From assembly GCF_016598575.1 (NCBI RefSeq), contig NZ_CP066801.1, forward strand, positions 4,878,501 to 4,942,500: a stretch of DNA of 64,000 nt, given 5' to 3'. This DNA comes from Streptomyces sp. HSG2 (GTDB lineage Bacteria; Actinomycetota; Actinomycetes; Streptomycetales; Streptomycetaceae). The notes beneath the pieces are model-generated. The model was not told the origin of the DNA. It did no database searches and saw nothing but the letters and a program-made list of their open reading frames with translations. Both the position numbers and the translations under genes were made by a program. Within the stretch, counting starts at the first letter, position 1. Each line of letters begins with the position of its first letter. This document shows, piece by piece, positions 57,878-64,000 of this stretch.

Positions 57878-58606
57878 TCAGGAGCGGGCGAGGAGTTCCT
57901 CCAGCCGCCGTACCACCCGCCACAGCGGGACATCCCGTCTCGCCACGACCACCACGACGTCCTCGGCCGGGCCCGCGGGAGCCGCCCGCGCCGTGCCGAA
58001 GGCGGATCGGACGCACTCCAACGCGTGGTCGACGGCCAGGCGCGCGTCCCCCCCTCCTCCCGAACGCAACCACGACCGCAGCGCGTTGTTGTGGGCGGCG
58101 ACCACCGAGGCCGCGACGACGTCGGCTCGCAGGGTCCCGTCCGGCCGCCCGGCGAAGCGCTCCCTGAGGTAGGCGGCCATCGCACGTTCGTAGCGCCACA
58201 CCACCGACAGCTCGTAGGCGCGCAACCCGGGAACCTCCCTGGTCAGGCGGTAGCGCTGAACCGAGAAGACCGGGTTGTCGGCGTACATCCGCAGGACCAG
58301 CCGGGCCGCGTCGCACACCCGGTCCACCGGGTCGGCGGTCCGATCCGAGGTGGCCAGGAAGCGCGTCATGTCGGCCAGGCAACGCTCGTGGTCCGGGAAG
58401 ACCACGTCTTCCTTGGAGGGGAAGTAGCGGAAGAACGAGCGCCGGCCGACCCCGGCCAGCGTGACGATGTCGTCGACGGTGGTCCGTTCGTAGCCGCGCT
58501 CGACGAACAGGCGGAACGCCGCCGTCACCAAGGCCTCGCGCATCGGCGGGCGCGCGGCGGAGGACGGCGCTCCCCCGCCCCGACGGGGAACCGCACCGGA
58601 ACTCAT
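57878..58606 (-). CDS. TetR-family transcriptional regulator
   Basis: The 242-residue protein has an N-terminal TetR helix-turn-helix (about 24-70: ALVTAAFRLFVERGYERTTV, DIVTLAGVGRRSFFRYFPSKEDVV) and an all-helical ligand domain. It lies upstream of the DUF35 gene on the same strand (156-bp gap) and divergent from the beta-phosphoglucomutase gene; either could be its target. The ligand is unknown. Confidence 0.9.
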   Translation of the reverse strand: MSSGAVPRRGGGAPSSAARPPMREALVTAAFRLFVERGYERTTVDDIVTLAGVGRRSFFRYFPSKEDVVFPDHERCLADMTRFLATSDRTADPVDRVCDAARLVLRMYADNPVFSVQRYRLTREVPGLRAYELSVVWRYERAMAAYLRERFAGRPDGTLRADVVAASVVAAHNNALRSWLRSGGGGDARLAVDHALECVRSAFGTARAAPAGPAEDVVVVVARRDVPLWRVVRRLEELLARS

Positions 58607-58795
58607 ACGGGCGAACGTAGCAGGCCGGCCGGAACGACGGCACGCGGTGCAGTCTCCGAGGGAACGTGGTGTCTGCGACGCGGGTGCTCCGATTCCTTCC
58701 GCCCGGGCCCCCGTGTCACCCGATCGGCCGTGCGGGTCCGGGCGGGCGGGCTCAACCACCCGGAGGGAGGTACGACGGCGGGGAACTGTGGGCAC

Positions 58796-59536
58796 ATGAC
58801 CACGCAGCTAGGGCTTCCCGCAGGCATCCACGCCTGCCTCTTCGACCTCGACGGGGTGATCACCCGCACGGCGGTGGTGCACGCCGCCGCGTGGAAGGAG
58901 ACGTTCGACGCGTTCCTCCGGCAACGGGACGGCGCGGAGTTCCGTCCGTTCACCGACGGCGACTACGACACCTACGTCGACGGTCGCCCCCGGGCCGACG
59001 GCGTGCGCGCGTTCCTCGCCTCCCGTGACATCGAGCTGCCCGAGGGCACCCCGGACGACCCTCCCGACGCCGCCACCGTCCAGGGGATCGGCAACCGGAA
59101 GAACGCCCTGCTCCTGAGTCGGATCCGCTCCGACGGGGTGGAGGTCTACCCGGGCTCGGTGCGCTATGTCGAGGCGGTCCGCGCCCTGGGTCTGCGCACC
59201 GCCATCGTGTCCTCCAGCGCCAACACCGCGGACGTGCTGCGTTCGGTCGACGCCGAGCGTCTGTTCGACGTCCGGATCGACGGCGTGGTGGCTCGGGAAC
59301 GGCGACTTCCGGGCAAGCCACGCCCCGACACCTTCCTCGCCGCCGCCCACGACCTCGGCGTGGACCCTGAGAGGGCCGCCGTCTTCGAGGACGCGCTCGC
59401 CGGGATGGACGCCGGTCGCTCGGGTCGCTTCGGATACGTCGTCGGTGTCGACCGCGTCGGTCAGACCGACGCCCTCTACGCCCACGGCGCCGACGTGGTC
59501 GTCGCCGACCTCGCCGACCTGGGAGACCACCGATGA
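58796..59536 (+). CDS. HAD-family beta-phosphoglucomutase
   Basis: The 246-residue protein has HAD motif 1 as FDLDGVITRT, motif 2 in IVSSSANT, the Lys of motif 3 in LPGKPRPD and acidic motif 4 in VFEDALAGMDAG, with a helical cap inserted after motif 1. It converts beta-glucose 1-phosphate to glucose 6-phosphate. It overlaps the GH65 phosphorylase gene by 4 bp (ATGA), the classical pairing in which the phosphorylase makes beta-glucose 1-phosphate. Confidence 0.9.
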   Translation: MTTQLGLPAGIHACLFDLDGVITRTAVVHAAAWKETFDAFLRQRDGAEFRPFTDGDYDTYVDGRPRADGVRAFLASRDIELPEGTPDDPPDAATVQGIGNRKNALLLSRIRSDGVEVYPGSVRYVEAVRALGLRTAIVSSSANTADVLRSVDAERLFDVRIDGVVARERRLPGKPRPDTFLAAAHDLGVDPERAAVFEDALAGMDAGRSGRFGYVVGVDRVGQTDALYAHGADVVVADLADLGDHR

Positions 59537-61887
59537 TCACCAACCTGACCTACGCCGTGGAGCCCTGGTCCGTCCGCGAGACCTCACTCAACCTCGACCT
59601 GTTGGCCCAGAGCGAATCGGTGTTCGCCCTGTCCAACGGTCACATCGGCTGGCGCGGAAATCTCGACGAGGGAGAGCCGCACGGTCTTCCCGGCACCTAC
59701 CTCAACGGCGTCCACGAACTTCACCCGCTGCCCTACGCCGAGGCCGGATACGGCTACCCGGAGTCGGGCCAGACGGTCATCAACGTCACCAACGGCAAGC
59801 TGTTGCGGTTGCTCGTCGACGACGAGCCGTTCGACCTGCGCTACGGGCGGTTGAGCAGGCACGAGCGGAACCTGGATCTGCGCGCGGGCGTGCTGGAGCG
59901 GCTGGTCGAGTGGACCTCGCCGGCCGGTTCGACCGTACGGGTGCGGTCCACCCGGCTGGTCTCGCTCACCCAGCGGGCCATCGCCGCCGTCTCCTACGAG
60001 GTGGAGCCGCTGGACAGCCGGGTCCGCGTCGTCATCCAGTCCGAGCTGGTCGCCAACGAGAGCCTGCCCGAACCCGACGGCGACCCGCGGACCGCCAAGG
60101 CCCTGGTGGCACCGCTGGCCGCCGAGGAGTCGCACGCGGCCGGAAGCCATCTGAGGTTGGTCCACCGAACCCGGCACAGCGGGCTCCGGGTCGCCGTCGC
60201 CGCCGACCACGTCGTCGAGGGTCCGGACGACATCCTCACCGCGGCGGAGAGCGACGAGGACGTGGCCCGGCTCACCGTCACCGCCGTCCTGGAGCCGGGC
60301 CGGTCGCTCAGGGTGCGCAAGACCGTCGCCCACGGCTGGTCCGCCACGCGCTCCCGGCCGGCGATGGGCGACCAGGTGGAGGCGGCGCTGGCCGCCGCGC
60401 GGCACAGCGGGTGGGACGGCCTCCTCGCCGACCAGCGCACCTATCTCGACGAGTTCTGGGGCCGGGCCGATGTCGAGGTGGAAGGAGACGAGGAGATCCA
60501 GCAGGCCGTGCGTTTCGCCCTGTTCCACGTGTTGCAGGCGGGTGCCCGGGCCGAGCAACGGGCGATCCCGGCCAAGGGACTGACCGGCTCCGGCTACGAC
60601 GGCCACGCCTTCTGGGACACCGAGATGTTCGTGCTGCCGGTGCTGACCTTCACCGAGCCCCGGGCGGTCGCCGAGGCGTTGCGTTGGCGCCAGGTCACCC
60701 TGCCGGCGGCACGCGACCGGGCCACCCAACTCGGCTTGCGCGGCGCGGCGTTCCCCTGGCGCACCATCGACGGCTCGGAGGGATCGGCGTACTGGCCGGC
60801 CGGGACCGCCGCCTTCCACGTCGGCGCCGACATCGCCCACGCCGTCGTCCGGTACGTGGCGGCCACCGGGGACCGGGACTTCGAACGCGACACGGGCCTG
60901 GAGTTGCTGGTGGAGACCGCCCGGCTGTGGCGTTCGCTCGGGCACCACGATCCCCACGGCACCTTCCACATCGACGGGGTCACCGGACCCGACGAGTACA
61001 GCGCCGTGGTGGACGACAACCTCTACACCAACCTCATGGCGAGGGCCAACCTTCTCGCCGCCGCGGACGCGTGCGAACGCCATCCCGACGAGGCCGCCCG
61101 GCTCGGCGTCGACGAGGAGGAGAGCGCCGGCTGGCGCGACGCGGCCGAGGCCGTGTGCATCCCCTACAACGAGGAACTGGGAGTCTACGAGCAGCACTGG
61201 GGTTTCACCCGCCACCAGCGGTGGGACTTCGCGGCCACCGGGGAGGACCGTTATCCGCTGCTGTTGCACTTCCCGTACTTCGATCTCTACCGCAAGCAGG
61301 TGATCAAGCAGTCCGACCTCGTCCTGGCGATCTACACCTGCGGCAGTTGGTTCGACGCGCACTGCGACGACGACGACATCGCCCGCAACTTCGCCTACTA
61401 CGAGGCGCTGACCGTCCGCGACTCCTCGCTCTCGGCGTGCTGCCAGGCCGTCGTCGCGGCGCAGACCGGGCATCTGCGACTGGCCTACGACTACACGGCC
61501 GAAGCCGCGCTGATGGACCTGGCGGACCTGGAGCACAACACCCGGGACGGGCTGCACATCGCCTCCCTGGCCGGCACCTGGATGGCCCTGGTGGCCGGTT
61601 TCGGCGGCACCCGGAGGGAGGGCGGTTCGCTGCGCTTCTCCCCGCGCCTGCCGGAGAAGTTCAGCAGACTGGCCTTCCGGCTGCGCTTCCGCGACCGCTG
61701 CGTCCGCGTGGAGATCGCCCCCGAGGAGGCGACGTACACCCTGCTCACGGGGGACGCGTTGACGATCCGTCATCACGGTCGACCGGTGGACCTCCTGCCC
61801 GACGTCCCCGTGCCCCTGCCCGTCCCCCCGGCGCCCGTGCGTCCCGCTCCGGAACAGCCCCCGCGTAGGGGCCCCGCCGTCCGCTGA
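59533..61887 (+). CDS. GH65 inverting disaccharide phosphorylase (maltose/trehalose/kojibiose type)
   Basis: The 784-residue protein has the GH65 N-terminal beta domain, a central (alpha/alpha)6 barrel and a short C-terminal domain. WDTEMFVLPVL and the catalytic acid Glu488 in GVTGPDEYSAVVDDN are diagnostic, and VIKQSDLVLAI lies in the phosphate-site region. With phosphate it cleaves an alpha-glucose disaccharide to glucose and beta-glucose 1-phosphate, which its overlapping partner converts to glucose 6-phosphate. The exact disaccharide cannot be read from sequence. A Pro-rich tail (about 760-784) is dispensable-looking. Confidence 0.92.
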   Translation: MITNLTYAVEPWSVRETSLNLDLLAQSESVFALSNGHIGWRGNLDEGEPHGLPGTYLNGVHELHPLPYAEAGYGYPESGQTVINVTNGKLLRLLVDDEPFDLRYGRLSRHERNLDLRAGVLERLVEWTSPAGSTVRVRSTRLVSLTQRAIAAVSYEVEPLDSRVRVVIQSELVANESLPEPDGDPRTAKALVAPLAAEESHAAGSHLRLVHRTRHSGLRVAVAADHVVEGPDDILTAAESDEDVARLTVTAVLEPGRSLRVRKTVAHGWSATRSRPAMGDQVEAALAAARHSGWDGLLADQRTYLDEFWGRADVEVEGDEEIQQAVRFALFHVLQAGARAEQRAIPAKGLTGSGYDGHAFWDTEMFVLPVLTFTEPRAVAEALRWRQVTLPAARDRATQLGLRGAAFPWRTIDGSEGSAYWPAGTAAFHVGADIAHAVVRYVAATGDRDFERDTGLELLVETARLWRSLGHHDPHGTFHIDGVTGPDEYSAVVDDNLYTNLMARANLLAAADACERHPDEAARLGVDEEESAGWRDAAEAVCIPYNEELGVYEQHWGFTRHQRWDFAATGEDRYPLLLHFPYFDLYRKQVIKQSDLVLAIYTCGSWFDAHCDDDDIARNFAYYEALTVRDSSLSACCQAVVAAQTGHLRLAYDYTAEAALMDLADLEHNTRDGLHIASLAGTWMALVAGFGGTRREGGSLRFSPRLPEKFSRLAFRLRFRDRCVRVEIAPEEATYTLLTGDALTIRHHGRPVDLLPDVPVPLPVPPAPVRPAPEQPPRRGPAVR

Positions 61888-62007
61888 CCGGCCGTCATCC
61901 GAGTTCCGGTCCACCCGGTCGCCGGCGCCCGCGGTGCGGGGTGCCCCCGCCCGTGGTGTCCTTCCTCACGGACTGGTTCGCGGACATTCCCGACAGAGAG
62001 GTGGACG

Positions 62008-63483
62008 ATGGTCCACGGTGCGAGCATCCTCAGCGACGGTCGGCGCGACCGCGCCTCGGTCGCCGGGAGCCCGGACGGCGGCGGCACCCGGCTCCTCGCC
62101 GTGCCGGCCGCGTTGTTCACCCTTGCCCAACTGCTCCTGGTGGGCCCCGGCATGGGGCTCGGCTGGGACGAGACGGTGTACGTCAGCCAGGTCACCACGC
62201 ACACCCCGGCCGCGTTCTTCAGCGCGCCCCGTTCCCGCGGGGTCTCCCTCCTCGTCGCCCCGATCGCGTCCTGGTCGTCCTCCACCGAACTCTTGAGGGT
62301 GTGGCTCGCCGTCTTGTCCGGGCTCGGGCTCTACGCGGCGCTGCGCTCCTGGCGCGGCCTGTTCCCGGTGCGGGTGACGGCCACCGCCGGCGCGCTGTTC
62401 GCCACGTTGTGGGTGACCCTCTTCTACGGGCCGCAGGCCATGCCCAACTACTGGGTCGCGGTGGGCGCCCTGGTCTGCGTGGGGTGCTTCCTCCGCGCGG
62501 GGGCACGAGGTTCCGCCGGCGTGCTGTGGGGGGTGGCCGGGGGAGCCCTCCTGATGGCCCTCATGCGCCCCACCGACGCGGTCTGGGTCACCATCCCGCT
62601 GCTCGTCGTCGCCCTGGGCCGGCGCCGACTCCGGGTGTCGACCGCGCTCCTCGGCGGGCTCGCGGTCGGCGGATCGGCATGGGTGATCGAGGCGTACGCC
62701 TGGTACGGCGGACTGGGGGCGAGGCTCTCCCGGGCCTCGGAGATCCAAGGCGGGCTCGGCTGGCACTTCGCGGTCGACGACCAGCTTCGCAGCCTCGGAG
62801 GGCGGGCGCTCTGCCGCCCGTGCGACGTACCCATGCCGCCGCTGTTCGTCACCCTGTGGTGGTACGTCCTCCCGGTGCTGGCGGTGATCGGTCTGATCGT
62901 GGCCGTCCGGGCGGGTCGGACGGCACGGACCCTCACGCCCCTGGCGTGCGCCGTGACATCGGCGGTCCCGTACCTGTTCCTGATCGGCTACGCCGCGCCC
63001 CGCTTCCTGCAACCCGCGTACGCGCTGCTCGCCCTCCCCGTCGCGGACGCCCTCTGGCACCTGGTCAAGAAGCCCGGCGGTCGGTGGCGGCCGGTCCCCA
63101 CCGCGCTGGTCGCTCTCGCCCTCGCGGCTCACCTGTCGGTCCAGTTCGCCGTCCTGCTGCACACCGTGGGGCGCACCACCGACGACCGTCGTGACTGGGC
63201 GGGGACGGCCGGCGAGCTGCACCGCCTGGGCGTCCGCCCGCCCTGCCTGCTCACCGGACACCAGGCCATTCCCATCGGCTACTACACCGGATGCTCCTCG
63301 GGCGCCACGGCCGGCAACAACGAGAACACCACGGTGACGGAGATCGTCCGCACGGCGCGCCGGGTTCCGGTCGCCGACCTCGGCGTCCCGGGGCGAACGC
63401 CGCCGGGCTTCGCCCGCGACTGGACCGTTCACCGGGTGAACGACCTGGTGGTCCGCGTCGCCCCGCCGCCGGCCGACCGCTGA
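62008..63483 (+). CDS. GT-C-fold polytopic membrane glycosyltransferase-like protein
   Basis: The 491-residue protein has about 9-11 membrane helices. The first extracytoplasmic loop contains GLGWDETVYVSQV, like the Asp-Glu motif of GT39/ArnT-type transferases that use lipid-linked sugars. The C-terminal part is a soluble domain of about 100 residues (DWAGTAGELHRLGVRPPCLL, TGHQAIPIGYYTGCSSG). I infer transfer of a sugar outside the membrane; donor and acceptor are unknown. AGAGAGGTGG precedes the ATG at 62008. Confidence 0.8.
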   Translation: MVHGASILSDGRRDRASVAGSPDGGGTRLLAVPAALFTLAQLLLVGPGMGLGWDETVYVSQVTTHTPAAFFSAPRSRGVSLLVAPIASWSSSTELLRVWLAVLSGLGLYAALRSWRGLFPVRVTATAGALFATLWVTLFYGPQAMPNYWVAVGALVCVGCFLRAGARGSAGVLWGVAGGALLMALMRPTDAVWVTIPLLVVALGRRRLRVSTALLGGLAVGGSAWVIEAYAWYGGLGARLSRASEIQGGLGWHFAVDDQLRSLGGRALCRPCDVPMPPLFVTLWWYVLPVLAVIGLIVAVRAGRTARTLTPLACAVTSAVPYLFLIGYAAPRFLQPAYALLALPVADALWHLVKKPGGRWRPVPTALVALALAAHLSVQFAVLLHTVGRTTDDRRDWAGTAGELHRLGVRPPCLLTGHQAIPIGYYTGCSSGATAGNNENTTVTEIVRTARRVPVADLGVPGRTPPGFARDWTVHRVNDLVVRVAPPPADR

Positions 63484-63492
63484 GGGTGGAGC

Positions 63493-63515
63493 GGGGGCGG
63501 GGGCGGGGGCCGGGG
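63493..63515 (+). other. Potential G-quadruplex G5-C-G5-C-G5-CC-G4
   Basis: Four G runs with loops of 1, 1 and 2 nt fill the 32-bp space between the convergent genes ending at 63483 and 63516. The loop layout repeats that of the quadruplex candidate at 23620. It may help end transcription. Confidence 0.6.
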
Positions 63516-63737
63516 TCAGGGAAGCAGCTTCTCCAGCGCGGCGGGGCCCTCCTCGGCCAGCTTGCGCCGGGCCCACTCCAGGTCGCGTTCGGTGAGGTCC
63601 CTGCCCGCGGCCAGCACCAGGTCCTCCGGCGTCACCTCGGTGCCGGTGCGGGTGTGAAGCAGGTCGTCCGGGGTGGCGCGGTCGTCGCCGACCCGCACCT
63701 CGGAGGGTCGGGAAGCCTCGAATCGTGGCATCGGCAT
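63516..63737 (-). CDS. Small acidic protein, function unknown
   Basis: The 73-residue protein (MPMPRFEASRPSEVRVGDDR start, TERDLEWARRKLAEEGPAAL near the end) is soluble and largely helical in its second half. GGAGGAG lies upstream of the ATG at 63737. The pattern VTPEDLVLAAGRDLTERDLEWA.. looks conserved in Streptomyces hypotheticals, but I cannot name a function. Confidence 0.72.
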   Translation of the reverse strand: MPMPRFEASRPSEVRVGDDRATPDDLLHTRTGTEVTPEDLVLAAGRDLTERDLEWARRKLAEEGPAALEKLLP

Positions 63738-64000
63738 GGTCGGGGGCTCCTCCCGTCCGGCAGCGGACGATGTCGCTGCCGCCGGCGTCGGCGGCGAACG
63801 CCCTGACACTTCAGCCTATCGCCGCCTCGGGCGACCTTCACCCCCTCGACCGTCACGCCGCCCCCGACCGGAAGTCCGCGGTGCCCTTTCTCGCCACCCT
63901 CCGGAACGGCCGGCCGAGCACCCCGCCCCTCGTTCCCCGCCCCGCCGTCCGAGCGTCACGCCATCTCGGGTCGGCCGCGGCGGGGAGGTGACGGGTTGGG
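63738..64000. other. Right-edge region, no gene supported
   Basis: The last 263 bp presumably hold the promoter of the small gene at 63516-63737 and sequence upstream of whatever lies beyond the window. The frames here are Arg/Pro-rich and look like shadows. Confidence 0.5.

Noticed and set aside
1..64000. tRNA, rRNA, CRISPR, transposase or integrase genes
   Set aside because: I looked for their hallmarks while reading and saw none; a tRNAscan or HMM search would be decisive.

Overview
The window is about 72% G+C, codon third positions are almost all G or C, and many genes start with GTG or TTG behind GGAGG-type ribosome sites. The gene content (S-(hydroxymethyl)mycothiol dehydrogenase, an F420-type PPOX protein, streptogrisin-class proteases with a Streptomyces subtilisin inhibitor, a DmdR/IdeR-type iron box, SpoIIE phosphatase, Spo0M) points to a Streptomyces-like actinomycete chromosome. 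I saw no phage, insertion sequence, CRISPR array, tRNA or rRNA. The start looks like an accessory chromosomal arm and the rest like ordinary chromosome.

Layout. 1-6.7 kb: the end of a flavoprotein, a DUF1918-XRE-PNPOx fusion regulator, an orphan amino-acid-binding lipoprotein, and a CPA2 antiporter with its KhtT-like regulator. 6.8-10.1 kb: a reactive-sulfur module (persulfide dioxygenase-rhodanese fusion, TauE exporter, CstR-like repressor, rhodanese-DUF2892) with three copies of an ATACCCC..GGGGTA operator. 10.1-19.7 kb: a dormancy or hypoxia island like the OsdR/OsdK (DevR/DevS) locus, with response regulator, GAF-GAF histidine kinase, tandem universal stress protein, degenerate alpha/beta hydrolase, PNPOx protein, CBS-BON protein, cyclic-nucleotide-binding protein and pyruvate phosphate dikinase. 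Candidate GGGCCG-NN-CGGCCC boxes lie in front of several of these genes.

19.9-24.6 kb: a two-domain VOC protein, a 7-bp tandem repeat array, a His/Met-rich membrane protein beside a SigC-like ECF sigma factor (possibly copper-linked), an active alpha/beta hydrolase and Spo0M. 24.8-29.8 kb: the methylmalonyl-CoA mutase operon mutA-mutB-meaB. 30-46.7 kb: a chitin-binding streptogrisin, PhoD, threonine dehydratase, proline iminopeptidase, a PIG-L deacetylase, a Cys-rich pentapeptide protein, an iron-box-controlled HugZ/DUF2470 protein, a FUSC transporter, a PHP protein, a quinone-oxidoreductase and a PAS-PAS-GAF-SpoIIE-HATPase protein.

47-57 kb: a sigma-like/zinc-anti-sigma/TM/ricin-lectin fusion, then secreted protease biology: a subtilisin inhibitor with Pro at the predicted P1 site, a streptogrisin with a long acidic tail and, further on, a membrane-anchored streptogrisin. 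Between them is a mycothiol-dependent formaldehyde detoxification pair. 57-64 kb: a DUF35 protein, a TetR regulator, a beta-phosphoglucomutase/GH65 phosphorylase pair, a GT-C membrane glycosyltransferase and a short hypothetical.

The strongest candidates for new biology are the sigma/ZAS/lectin fusion, the dormancy-box set that includes the DUF1918 fusion regulator, the Pro-P1 protease inhibitor inside a protease neighbourhood, and the repeat-flanked SigC/His-rich membrane protein pair. All function calls come from reading the sequence and remembered family knowledge; no database search was possible.
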